The notes below the pieces were generated by a model that was not told where the DNA came from, did no database searches, and saw nothing but the letters and a program-made list of their open reading frames with translations. The translations under genes and the position numbers were made by a program. From Natronoglycomyces albus (GTDB lineage Bacteria > Actinomycetota > Actinomycetes > Mycobacteriales > Micromonosporaceae), in contig NZ_CP070496.1 in NCBI RefSeq assembly GCF_016925535.1, positions 3,410,001-3,474,000 of the forward strand: a DNA stretch of 64,000 nt. The letters run 5' to 3'. Shown here piece after piece: positions 34,966 to 43,594 of the stretch (position 1 is the stretch's first letter; every line of letters begins with the position of its first letter).

Positions 34966-35928
34966 TTATACCTCAGAGCCCAATGAACCGATCGCTTCAG
35001 CCACGGCCTCTACTGTCAGGCTGCGGACCACGTCTATGTTGGCCTCGACCTCGCCGGTCGCGGCCGCGACGAAGGCATCCCCGTCGAAGCGGGTATGCGT
35101 GGGCGCTACCGCCTGAGCCAGCCCGTCGTGAGCGCCTTGCGCCAGCAGGTGGCAGCCGACCTTGTCCAGCGCCGCGTTGGTCGCGACCAGGCCGATGGTG
35201 GTGTTGGTACCAAAGCCCTCGGCCCCGCCTTCGCTTTCCCACCTCTGCTTGTCGACCGTGGCCACATCAAAGTCGACTGTCGTCTCGGCGCTTCCCTGCT
35301 CGGACTCGCCCTCGGGGTCACGGCGAAAACGCTGACTCTGAAACATGATCGGAAAGCCCTGTGGCCGCAATAGCTCGCGGCGCAGCGGACCCGGCTCGCC
35401 AAAGGCGTTCAACGCGATCAGCACCGAGACCACGACCTCGCCGCACGTCAGGGTGGCCGATACCAACCCGGCGTCAATGCTGGTACCGCGCCACTGCCCG
35501 TAGGTGCAGCCTGCCCCAGCCCCAACCGGCCCGGTGAGCACGGCATCGAGTGAGGCGTCCTGACACGCGGCATAGCCTTCGTCTGGCCCGGGTCGCACGC
35601 CTCGCCCCTGCGGCAAGTCGAACAGTCCCAGGGTCGGCACAATGGGCACGGGCCCGGCCGGAGTGGGCACGCCGCGCCCCTGCTCCTCCAGCCAGCGCAT
35701 GACGCCATCAGCTGAAGCCAACCCGAAGGCCGAACCTCCGGTCAACAGCACCGCGTCGATCCCGGCGTTGGCGCGGGTGGGGTCCAGTAGATCGGTTTCG
35801 CGACTGGCCGGGGCTCCGCCGCGCACTTCGCCCGAGGCGACCGTGGAGCGGGGAAAGATCGCCACCGTACAGCCTGTACGCGCCTGGGCGTTAGTCCAGT
35901 GGCCGACGCTAACTCCCAATTGGTCCAT
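34966..35928 (-). CDS. P1-family (S58/DmpA-like) peptidase
   Basis: A 320-residue protein of the L-aminopeptidase/D-esterase DmpA family, an Ntn-like self-processing fold. GVSVGHWTNAQARTGCTVA at the N-terminus, LTGGSAFGLASADGVM and the cleavage/nucleophile region around GTNTTIGLVATNAALDK are recognisable. Such enzymes release N-terminal residues or hydrolyse beta- and D-amino-acid peptides. It is followed closely on the same strand by nothing else; the small gene at 35948 ends 19 nt before its start, so they may be cotranscribed. Confidence 0.85.
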   Translation of the reverse strand: MDQLGVSVGHWTNAQARTGCTVAIFPRSTVASGEVRGGAPASRETDLLDPTRANAGIDAVLLTGGSAFGLASADGVMRWLEEQGRGVPTPAGPVPIVPTLGLFDLPQGRGVRPGPDEGYAACQDASLDAVLTGPVGAGAGCTYGQWRGTSIDAGLVSATLTCGEVVVSVLIALNAFGEPGPLRRELLRPQGFPIMFQSQRFRRDPEGESEQGSAETTVDFDVATVDKQRWESEGGAEGFGTNTTIGLVATNAALDKVGCHLLAQGAHDGLAQAVAPTHTRFDGDAFVAAATGEVEANIDVVRSLTVEAVAEAIGSLGSEV

Positions 35929-35947
35929 GTTTCTCCTGAGGCGAGCC

Positions 35948-36259
35948 CTACCGGAGGGCTTTGTTGGCGAAATGGCTGCCGGTCGGCGCGCCAGAGACGA
36001 CTTCGTAGACCGTCACCTGGAAGTGAGTGTTTCCGACCATGCCTTGTACCAGGACCTTATATTCTCCTTTCCCTCGCCGGAGGATGGTGCGTTCGCGGTG
36101 GGTCATGAGCGAACCGGGCTTGTATTCCTCGGCCAGCCGCTTTGCTTCGTTTTCGGCCTCCCATTCGTGATGAAAGGTCGCCGGGTGAATAGTGAGGTGG
36201 ACGCCCTGGGTGGTGGAAGGCTTGTTCTCCTCGATGATGATGCGCCACGTTTGGGCCAT
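35948..36259 (-). CDS. Small conserved hypothetical protein, 103 aa
   Basis: No known domain recognised. Charged single-domain protein beginning MAQTWRIIIEENKP and containing a helix with Glu/Lys (EWEAENEAKRLAEEYKPG) and a beta-rich C-terminus. GAGGAG lies 7 nt before the ATG. It sits between glyA and the P1 peptidase, upstream of the latter on the same strand. Confidence 0.65.
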   Translation of the reverse strand: MAQTWRIIIEENKPSTTQGVHLTIHPATFHHEWEAENEAKRLAEEYKPGSLMTHRERTILRRGKGEYKVLVQGMVGNTHFQVTVYEVVSGAPTGSHFANKALR

Positions 36260-36339
36260 GTCTGGTCTCCTCGACGGGGTCTGATCTCTGGTGAATGTTT
36301 TCGATGATTGTGCTCTAGTGCGGGCGGACAGCACGAAAG

Positions 36340-36367
36340 CGGGCCACCCGCTGTATGCGAGTGGCCC
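36340..36367. terminator. Hairpin downstream of glyA (distal)
   Basis: CGGGCCAC-n-CG pairs with CG-n-GTGGCCCG across a 7-nt loop with one mismatch. It lies between the glyA terminator and the small gene at 36259. Confidence 0.5.
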
Positions 36368-36397
36368 GAGTAACTGATGGCTATGGTGCTCTGTGCG

Positions 36398-36433
36398 CAC
36401 CGCATCGGCCAAGGTGGCTTAGCCGATGCGGTG
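36398..36433 (-). terminator. glyA terminator hairpin
   Basis: CACCGCATCGGC pairs perfectly with 36422-36433 over a 12-nt loop, immediately after the glyA stop codon. Confidence 0.75.
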
Positions 36434-36440
36434 GCAACGA

Positions 36441-37718
36441 CTAGTTGGCGTGCCAGCCGGGGATGGGGAAGCTGCCGCAGAACTCACGCACTTCACCGGC
36501 GATGGCATCGAGCGCGTCTTCCTTTTCGTCGCGGGCGGCCAGAACGGCGCGGTCGATCCATTCGGCGATCTTGTCCATGTCTTGGGTTCCCATGCCGCGC
36601 GTGGTCACCGCGGACGTGCCGATCCGCAGTCCGGAGGGGTCGAAGGGCTTGCGCGTGTCGTAGGGAACGGTGTTGAAGTTCAGCTCGATTCCCGCCCGGT
36701 CCAGCGCCTTCGCGGCGGGTTTGCCGCCGATGTCCTTCTTGGTCAGGTCGGCCAAGATCAAGTGGTTGTCGGTGCCACCACTGACCAGGTCGAAACCACG
36801 GGAGGACAGGCCCTCGGCCAGCGCCTTCGCGTTGGCCACGATCTGGTGGGCGTAGGTCTTGAACGTCTCTTGGGCCGCTTCCTTCAGCGCCACGGCGATC
36901 GCGGCTGTGGTGTGGTTGTGCGGTCCACCTTGGAGGCCGGGGAAGACGGCCTTGTCGATGGCTTTGGCGTGTTCGGCGTTGCTGAGGATCATCGCTCCAC
37001 GCGGACCGCGCAGCGTCTTGTGCGTGGTGGTGGTGACGACTTCGGCGTGCCCGATGGGGCTGGGGTGGGCGCCACCGGCGACGAGGCCAGCGATGTGGGC
37101 GATGTCGGCCACGAGCACCGCGTCGTTGTCCTTGGCGATTTGCGCGAATCCGGCGAAGTCGACGGTGCGCGGGATGGCGGTGCCACCGCAGAAGATGAGT
37201 TTCGGCTTGTGTTCGGCGGCCAGTTGGGCGACCTCGTCGAGGTCAACGCGCCCACTTTCCTTGCCGACGCCATAGTGGACGGCGTTGAACCACTTGCCGG
37301 TAGCCGAGACTGACCAGCCGTGGGTCAGGTGCCCGCCCATCGGCAATCCCATGCCCATGACAGTGTCGCCGGGTTTGAGGAAGGCCAAGTACACGGCCAG
37401 GTTGGCTGGGGAGCCCGAATAGGGCTGGACGTTGGCGTGGTCGGCTCCAAAGAGGGTCTTGGCACGCTGGACGGCGATTTCTTCCACCTGGTCGATGACC
37501 TGCTGGCCCTCGTAGTAACGGCGGCCCGCGTAGCCTTCGGAGTACTTGTTGGTCAGCAGGGTCCCGGTGGCTTCCAGGACCGCCTCGGAAACGTAGTTCT
37601 CCGAGGCGATGAGGCGAATCTTCTCTGACTGACGGCGTCCCTCGGCGTCGATGAGTCGTTCGATCTGTGGATCGACGGATGCGAGGTCGGCGGTGAGTTC
37701 GGTGTAGGCGTCGGTCAT
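36441..37718 (-). CDS. glyA: Serine hydroxymethyltransferase
   Basis: PLP enzyme interconverting serine and glycine with tetrahydrofolate, the main source of one-carbon units. 425 residues as expected. The PLP-lysine motif TTTTHKTLRGPRG is intact, and QPYSGSPANLAVYLA, GGHLTHG and VADIAHIAGLVAGG are the folate/PLP-binding blocks. Start ATG with GAGGGG upstream. I saw no ZTP or glycine riboswitch in the upstream ~200 nt. Confidence 0.97.
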   Translation of the reverse strand: MTDAYTELTADLASVDPQIERLIDAEGRRQSEKIRLIASENYVSEAVLEATGTLLTNKYSEGYAGRRYYEGQQVIDQVEEIAVQRAKTLFGADHANVQPYSGSPANLAVYLAFLKPGDTVMGMGLPMGGHLTHGWSVSATGKWFNAVHYGVGKESGRVDLDEVAQLAAEHKPKLIFCGGTAIPRTVDFAGFAQIAKDNDAVLVADIAHIAGLVAGGAHPSPIGHAEVVTTTTHKTLRGPRGAMILSNAEHAKAIDKAVFPGLQGGPHNHTTAAIAVALKEAAQETFKTYAHQIVANAKALAEGLSSRGFDLVSGGTDNHLILADLTKKDIGGKPAAKALDRAGIELNFNTVPYDTRKPFDPSGLRIGTSAVTTRGMGTQDMDKIAEWIDRAVLAARDEKEDALDAIAGEVREFCGSFPIPGWHAN

Positions 37719-37933
37719 TGGCTATCCCCTCAAATTTCTTCGTGCAGCAGGTCGAGCGGTGTGCGTACGTCGAGCTTATAGACCGGCTCAGAGCCGATAC
37801 TAGGGTCTTCTCACGCTGTGACGCCTCTGCCTCGCCTCCGTCCCGCATCGCGGTCTGCTACGAGCCCACTACCAGCAGCGATATTTGCGGGGTGAGGTTT
37901 ACGTCATAGTTTTATAGCGCTACGTTCGAGAGC

Positions 37934-39382
37934 ATGTCCCCACATAAATCCCTAAGTTCACTAGATTCGGCGAAGGCCGTCGGCGTTGCGTTCGTCGTCG
38001 CCGCCACTGCGGCCCTCGCGCAGCTGGGATTGGCATTCGGGCTCGACATCTTGTCGTGGCACGAGTTCAGCCCCACTGATGGAACCACCGAGTCGGTGCT
38101 CGACATGCGGCTGTCGGCGAATCTGGCCTGGGTGGCCTGGTTCGCGGCCGTGTCGACCGTCATCGGCGGCTTTATCGGCGGCCGCTCCGCAGAACACCCC
38201 TTCTGGCGCCTAGGCTGCGGGCTCGGTGCCAGCCTGGGGGCGTTCGTGGTCGGGCCCCTCGTGGCCCTTCCTGCCGCCGGAAACATCACCACCGACATCC
38301 CGATGCAACCGTTGGCCGCCTCCGCGATCGGCGCGCTCGCCGGTCTGGTGGTGGCGCTGATCAGTTTGTCCTCCATGGCTGTGGCCGCCAACGTCGGTGC
38401 CTCGGTCGTGGTCGTGTGGTTTTTCGCCGTGATGGCGACATTTACCGACATCGGCCAAGCGGTCTCCCCAGTCACCGAGGTGGCGGTGTGGGGGTCGTGG
38501 GCCGAGGCGGATACGGCGCTGGGCAGGCGTGGCCTGTCGATCGCTTTGCCGTTCGTGTTGGCTTCGCTGTTGATCGGTATTGTCGTGGCCTTTGCCGCGC
38601 GTGGCAAGTCCGTCAACGCCTCGGGTTATCGCCTCGTCGCGGCGAGCGGTATCGCTGGCCCGTTGCTGGTCACCGTCGCGCACTTGGTGGGCGGCCCGAC
38701 CAGCACTTCCGATATGGAGTCGATGGCCGTCGCGCTGGTGGGTCCCTATGCGGTTATTGCGGGCCTGCTCGGTTCGTTGCTGGTCTCGGCCCTTCCGCGT
38801 GTCGGTGGGGCGGTGGACGACACGCTTCCGGAGCGCTCCCCTGCCGAGCCAGCCACGGAGCCTGCGCGCGAGACGGTTCCGGCCGCCGCGGCGAGTTCGG
38901 GCGGCACGTATTGGTCGAGTTCGACCGAATCGGGCGAGACGGTGCAGACGTTGCCTGGCAGCCCCGCCGAGGAATCCTCGGAGCCGATCGTGGGATCGAG
39001 CGAACCTCTCGAGGTCAGCGAAGCTGATGTCGACGCCGCAGAGGTCTCATCGGCCGACGAGACCGAGGATTGGGTTAGTGGCCTCAAGGAAGACGACGAG
39101 CCCAAACCGAAGGGCCGCAAGCCGCGTAAGAAGCCGAAGAAGAAAAAGTCCGACGACGAACAGTTAGGCCCCAGGCTTTTTCCAGATTGCGTGGTGGGAC
39201 GGAAGCGTCCTTCCGTCCCACCACATTCACAGTTTTCTACAGCGCCCATTCGTGGACCGGCAGGCCGGTCGAGGATTGGGCGATGTAGTCAAGCATCATG
39301 GCGCGCAACGCGTCGTGACGCTCCAACCGGTCACGATGTTCCGCCATCGCCACCCGGGCTACTTGCCACGACGCGCCATTGA
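37934..39382 (+). CDS. Membrane protein with acidic/basic tail; 3' end apparently extended
   Basis: Residues ~10-295 carry about eight hydrophobic segments with many Ala/Gly, without a recognised transporter family. A long Ser/Glu/Pro-rich cytoplasmic tail follows, ending in a Lys-rich stretch (KPRKKPKKKKSDDEQ) around residue 410. The frame then continues ~70 codons through a perfect terminator hairpin and antisense into the convergent ligase gene. Removing one T from CAGTTAGGC would give CAG-TAG and end the protein at DDEQ. I suspect a frameshift or sequencing error; the natural product is probably ~410 residues. Confidence 0.7.
   Translation: MSPHKSLSSLDSAKAVGVAFVVAATAALAQLGLAFGLDILSWHEFSPTDGTTESVLDMRLSANLAWVAWFAAVSTVIGGFIGGRSAEHPFWRLGCGLGASLGAFVVGPLVALPAAGNITTDIPMQPLAASAIGALAGLVVALISLSSMAVAANVGASVVVVWFFAVMATFTDIGQAVSPVTEVAVWGSWAEADTALGRRGLSIALPFVLASLLIGIVVAFAARGKSVNASGYRLVAASGIAGPLLVTVAHLVGGPTSTSDMESMAVALVGPYAVIAGLLGSLLVSALPRVGGAVDDTLPERSPAEPATEPARETVPAAAASSGGTYWSSSTESGETVQTLPGSPAEESSEPIVGSSEPLEVSEADVDAAEVSSADETEDWVSGLKEDDEPKPKGRKPRKKPKKKKSDDEQLGPRLFPDCVVGRKRPSVPPHSQFSTAPIRGPAGRSRIGRCSQASWRATRRDAPTGHDVPPSPPGLLATTRH
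39191..39224. terminator. Bidirectional terminator hairpin
   Basis: GTGGTGGGACGGAA pairs perfectly with 39211-39224 over a 6-nt loop. It lies 13 nt after the GCS2 gene stop on the minus strand and inside the annotated 3' part of the membrane protein frame. Confidence 0.8.
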
Positions 39383-40748
39383 CTCCACGTCGACACCTCT
39401 GTTCGATGATTCCCAGGTAACGAGCGCTGTCTTCAGCTGCCACACCCATGGCGCTGAGTCCTTGCTCGGCGGCGGGCAGCAACGTCTCCAATAGCAGCTT
39501 GCGACCCGGCTGCCACCCGAATTCGGGCCAGTATTGGTCCGCGTTGATCCCGTGGCGGGCGGCGATTTGAAAGTTGCGAGAGGCTAGCTGGAAGTCCATT
39601 CGCTTCCAGACAGGGTTGTCCTCATGCACCAGGTAGTGCACTAGTCCGTGGTACAGCGCCATATTGGCGCAGACATCGGCAGTGGTGGGGCCAGCCGGTA
39701 CCACGCGGTTCTCGACCCGCAGATGGGGTACACCTGCGTGAATGTCGTAGATGGGGCGATTCCAACGGTAGATGGTGCCGTTGTGGAATCGCAGTTCCTT
39801 GAGCTCGGGCACTCGACCGTCTCGCAGATCGGCGAGGGGGTCGTCGTCCGAGCAATGTGGTAAAAGCGGGTGGAAGTGATAGTTGTTCTCTCTATAGAGG
39901 TCAATGATGTTATTGACCCATTCGCGACCGAACCAGACTCGGGGGATCGCCCCACTGGCGCGCTCGGATGCGATTCGGGTGTCAGTTCCCTGTTCGAACA
40001 GCTTGATGCGGGTCTCCGCCCATAGATGTCGTCCGAACAGGTATGGCGAATTGGCACCGACGACCAGTTGGAGGCCCGCGATGGCTTGCGAGGCGTTCCA
40101 GTAGCGCGCGAAGTCCTCGGGCGTCGTTTGGATATGGAATTGAACGCTGGTGTTCGCCGCTTCAGGGGCTATCGTGTCGAACCTACGCCGAATTGCTTCG
40201 GCTCCAACGATATCGATAAGGATCTGCTCTCCGCGCGAGCTCATGATCGCTTCGTCGAGAAGTCGGTAACGTTCGCCTTGCGAGAGGATGTTTTCGCGTA
40301 GGTGGTCGACGAATAGGGTCGGCAGGGTGCCTATCGCGCAGGCAAGACTATCGGTTTTGGCGGCACATTCACGCACCGCTTTGACCGCCTGTTGAATATC
40401 GGCCTCGTATTCGGTCAAGCCACGCCCGGAGATGCCGCGCGGGGGCATATTGATCTCCAGATTGAAGCTTCCCAGTTCCTGTTGCGCGCTAAAGGGTGCG
40501 GCATGTTCGCCGTGAGGGGCGACGGCCTCTTTCAGATGGTGCAGAACCGCTAGAGAGGTGTAGGCCGGATGACCGTAGCGGTCGACTAGGTCGAGTTCTA
40601 GCTCTAGTCCGGTCATCGGACGATGGTCACTAAATCGGTGCGTGTCGTACTGCATCTCCTCCAGCGCTTGTAGGGACACTTTCAGTTTGCGTCGATATTC
40701 GTCGACGTCGCAGCGCGTCTTGACATCGCTGTCAATTTCTTCGCCCAT
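39237..40748 (-). CDS. GCS2-type glutamate-cysteine ligase-like enzyme
   Basis: A 503-residue amidoligase of the GCS2/carboxylate-amine ligase fold. Active-site acidic motifs are MTGLELELDLVDRYG and GSFNLEINMPPRG; later blocks are NTSVQFHIQT, GANSPYLFG, and the RVENRVVPAGPT substrate region. Members condense glutamate with cysteine or other amines, forming a gamma-glutamyl bond with ATP. Actinobacteria using mycothiol do not need glutathione, so the product is uncertain (gamma-Glu-Cys for ergothioneine, or something else). The ATG 40748 has GGGAGGG upstream. Divergent from an ATP-grasp ligase, 1 kb away. Confidence 0.83.
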   Translation of the reverse strand: MGEEIDSDVKTRCDVDEYRRKLKVSLQALEEMQYDTHRFSDHRPMTGLELELDLVDRYGHPAYTSLAVLHHLKEAVAPHGEHAAPFSAQQELGSFNLEINMPPRGISGRGLTEYEADIQQAVKAVRECAAKTDSLACAIGTLPTLFVDHLRENILSQGERYRLLDEAIMSSRGEQILIDIVGAEAIRRRFDTIAPEAANTSVQFHIQTTPEDFARYWNASQAIAGLQLVVGANSPYLFGRHLWAETRIKLFEQGTDTRIASERASGAIPRVWFGREWVNNIIDLYRENNYHFHPLLPHCSDDDPLADLRDGRVPELKELRFHNGTIYRWNRPIYDIHAGVPHLRVENRVVPAGPTTADVCANMALYHGLVHYLVHEDNPVWKRMDFQLASRNFQIAARHGINADQYWPEFGWQPGRKLLLETLLPAAEQGLSAMGVAAEDSARYLGIIEQRCRRGVNGASWQVARVAMAEHRDRLERHDALRAMMLDYIAQSSTGLPVHEWAL

Positions 40749-41767
40749 ATGGCCCTCCCGGTCCACTGCGGCGTTGTGTGCCAACGCAAGCAGACATGCC
40801 TTGTGAATGCGGTGTCCTGGGTGGGACAACGTCGCCCAGGGAAAGCCTCTTCGCGAGTGAGGACTGAGCGGGCTTTGCTGCCGCGGTCCGTCGCCTAGAC
40901 GCCATTGTGTGGACGTTGTCCCTCGTTGTGCGGCACTTTGAGGTGGGAACTCCTCAGAAATGCCTTTTGCGACACTGCCCCTGTGAAGGCAAAGTCACCC
41001 GTGGATGACCACTGGGTGACATGTCAGTCCGAATTGGCTTAATTTCAGCTGATATTACGACTGACCCAACACGGTAAGTGTCAGAAGATTGACAAACTAT
41101 CGTCCGCGAATCGTCGCTATAGAAGCGTTTTCAGGCCGTGAGGCAATAGAAATGCAGGGTGTTGGGCATATTGCGAAGCGGCACGGATCTGAAAAAAATT
41201 CAACCGAACGCAGTCGATTCACCACCTAAAGCGATGGTCATCAATATTACGTCGGGCTTTGCACTTGCGGCACCCTCAATCCGGCACAGGGCAGCCGCCC
41301 CGTCAGGATCGCCATTCGCAGCATCTGCGTGGTCACCATCAAGTCAAAGATGAAGAGCGCATCGTCCAACGCGCTCGTAAACGTCGCGGGCAACGGCATC
41401 GCGAACGTGATCCGGCCTGACCACATCCACGGCCAAGCCGATGAACTTCACGAACGCACAGGATCGATCTGACAACACCAGCGCCGCTTGCCTCCTCGCC
41501 GAACTCATCCGACATTCCCAGGGCCGCCAGATCCGCCCGCTGGTGAGTATCCGCCACTACTGTGTTCTCAGTCTTGGGTGGGCGCGCCTCGGATCGGCCA
41601 GCGGCCGCGGCCACCAGATACGCCACGGGCGCTCTGTCCCCTCACCAGGCGCGCCGCACCTTCGGCCTTGAATCATCCTCCCGCCAGCGCAAGACCCGTC
41701 CTTTGATGCACCGGCTACGAAGCAAGAAAGAGAACTCCACGACCACTCACAAACCCGAAGGGCTCTC
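40749..41767. other. 1-kb divergent region between the two ligase genes
   Basis: No gene I can support, although open frames of 60-95 codons exist on both strands (for example 41159-41353 and 41339-41626) with Arg/Ser-rich, shadow-like composition. An inverted repeat is at 40994-41020. Around 41030-41100 the sequence is AT-richer and may hold promoters. AAGGG precedes the GTG at 41768. The size of the gap is unusual in this otherwise compact region and could hide a small gene or leader RNA. Confidence 0.45.
40994..41020. repeat. Inverted repeat GTCACCCGTGG / CCAC-T-GGGTGAC
   Basis: Eleven paired bases with one bulged T around a 4-nt loop, about 250 nt upstream of the GCS2 gene. Could be an operator or a leader hairpin. 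Confidence 0.4.
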
Positions 41768-43549
41768 GTGGCTAGAAAACTAGACCCCAAAGCTCACGTC
41801 GTCACCATCGAAAAGATCTCCCTCGCCAGAAAGCACGCCCAGCCACCGGCGCACAACTTTGACCGCCCTGGCCAGCAAATACTAGTCGGCGTTCACGCCC
41901 GGGACGACAGTTCCGAGCAGGTCACCCATTGGGGCCAAGTAGACATAGATGCCCTTGAGACCGACATGGTGTGGGAAGAACTCACGTCGTTGGCCAAAGC
42001 GCTCCCCGGCACTGCTATCAACCGCACGTCATGGAAGGTCACTTCCGGCGTTCCGGCCGCGGCAGAGGCGATCAATGGCGCGCTGGCATCCCTGGTGAGG
42101 TCGCAAGACCCACCGAGCTTGAGCAGTCTTCGGAGATTGGTTCACCGCCCGCTCAAAGAAGTCGACGAGGTTGAACTTGCCACCTCGGCGCAAGAGTATG
42201 CGGTATATCCCGAAACCAGACCTGACATTGGCGCCGCGCAAAACGACTATTCGCACTACCTGATTCCCGGGGCGATGGAAGGCCCCAATGGGACCTCGCT
42301 GCGCGAGGAGACAGCCCTGCGGATGGGGCTGGAGGTCTTGAGGTTGTCACGAAACACTGTGGCCGTATCGGTCCCAGGCGAGGATGTGACCTTGCTGTTT
42401 GAGCAAGGTCGCGCTCCCTTGATGAGTCACGGGGCAACCAGCCTAGTGGCAGACAAGGGAATAACCCGAAAAATACTAAAGCGGCATCGGATACCGGTCG
42501 CGCCCGGCTTCACCACCTCACAAACCAGGCTTTCAAACTTTAAGGACAAAGTTTCAAAACTTGGGTTTCCGCTGGTCGTCAAACCAGCACGCGGATCGAA
42601 AGGCGAAGGAATCACCACCGGCATCGAGCAATGGGACGACCTTGAAAAAGCAGTCGGAGCCGCTCACGATTCACGATTCCGAGGAAACAAGATTGTGGTC
42701 GAACGTCATATGCAGGGCGAAGATTACCGATTCTTGTGCACTCAAAATTCCGCTCTCTCCATTACTCGTCGGCAACGCGCATCAGTTCTGGGAAACGGAC
42801 ACAATTCGGTCCTAGAGCTCATCACGCTCCACAATGTTGGAAGACGAAAGGTGCCCTCGTGCCGAGGAACACTGATTCACCCCAATGAGGAGGTGCGATC
42901 ATGGATAACCTCGCAAGGCCATGACCTCAATTCGATTCCGCGCTCCGGAGAACGGGTGTTCTTGGCCGGAGTCAACAACGTCAGCCAAGGCGGGGTGGGG
43001 GTCGAGGTGCTCGACGAAACACACCCGACATTGACCGCGCTGGCGATAAAGTCCTTGCGAGCGACCGGGCTGAATTTCGGGGGCGTCGACATGATCATTC
43101 CCAATCACCGGCTGCCCGCTGACGAACAAGCCATTGCCGTGACGGAGGTAAACACCTCCCCCAGCCTGACCGGTCATTTCTTTCCCAACTTCGGCCCAGG
43201 GCGGGACGTGTTCGCCGAATTCCTACGTCAGCATCTAGCGCGGCACGACATTGACGTACCACCAATGCAGGAGAAGCTCTGTGTCCAGGTCAGCATTCGG
43301 GGGCATGTAGCTGGCGTCGGCTACGGGTCGTGGATGGCCGCGGCTGCCACGGAGCTCGATGTCGACGGCAGCATCCGTGTGGATGACCTCGGCCACCGGG
43401 CCGAGGCGATTCTCTACGGCGAGGCGAGGGCCGTCTCCACCATCGTCAGACGCAGCATTGAGGGCCCTCCGGAAGCCTCACCAGCGGAGGTGTTCACCCG
43501 CAGGTTCGCCACGGTCCCCGAACGCGGGTTTTCAGTCATAGGGCACTAA
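41768..43549 (+). CDS. Cyanophycin-synthetase-like ATP-grasp protein fused to an acylphosphatase fold
   Basis: A 593-residue protein in three parts. Residues 1-~220 resemble the N-terminal region that precedes the ATP-grasp in CphA/GshF-like ligases (FEQGRAPLMSHGATSLVADK at 211-230). Residues ~230-492 form the ATP-grasp: FPLVVKPARGSKGEGITTG, IVVERHMQGEDYRFL, GERVFLAGVNNVSQGG and AVTEVNTSPSL with metal ligands Glu460 and Asn462. In place of the Mur-ligase domain of CphA, residues ~504-582 are acylphosphatase-like (IRGHVAGVGYGSW, GSIRVDDLG, EGPPEASPAEV). The catalytic Arg and Asn of acylphosphatases are Gly520 and Val538. Probably ligates amino acids or peptides; divergent GCS2 enzyme may supply the acceptor. 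Confidence 0.8.
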   Translation: MARKLDPKAHVVTIEKISLARKHAQPPAHNFDRPGQQILVGVHARDDSSEQVTHWGQVDIDALETDMVWEELTSLAKALPGTAINRTSWKVTSGVPAAAEAINGALASLVRSQDPPSLSSLRRLVHRPLKEVDEVELATSAQEYAVYPETRPDIGAAQNDYSHYLIPGAMEGPNGTSLREETALRMGLEVLRLSRNTVAVSVPGEDVTLLFEQGRAPLMSHGATSLVADKGITRKILKRHRIPVAPGFTTSQTRLSNFKDKVSKLGFPLVVKPARGSKGEGITTGIEQWDDLEKAVGAAHDSRFRGNKIVVERHMQGEDYRFLCTQNSALSITRRQRASVLGNGHNSVLELITLHNVGRRKVPSCRGTLIHPNEEVRSWITSQGHDLNSIPRSGERVFLAGVNNVSQGGVGVEVLDETHPTLTALAIKSLRATGLNFGGVDMIIPNHRLPADEQAIAVTEVNTSPSLTGHFFPNFGPGRDVFAEFLRQHLARHDIDVPPMQEKLCVQVSIRGHVAGVGYGSWMAAAATELDVDGSIRVDDLGHRAEAILYGEARAVSTIVRRSIEGPPEASPAEVFTRRFATVPERGFSVIGH

Positions 43550-43594
43550 ATGACGTTGCCGAGACCTGGCGGGTTATTGCTGGCTTTAGTGGCT

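Noticed and set aside
37719-37930. ZTP (pfl) or other folate-related riboswitch upstream of glyA
   Set aside because: No CGTGACTGGCG-like or CCGGGC pairing motif could be found in the leader.
41350-41472. Possible remnant of a dicarboxylate transporter C-terminus (ALVNVAGNGIANVI)
   Set aside because: Resemblance is limited to about 15 residues, with no membrane segments around it; probably coincidence.
41339-41626. 95-codon minus-strand frame in the ligase intergenic region
   Set aside because: Arg/Cys-rich tail, no recognisable domain and no ribosome site; left as part of the unexplained gap.
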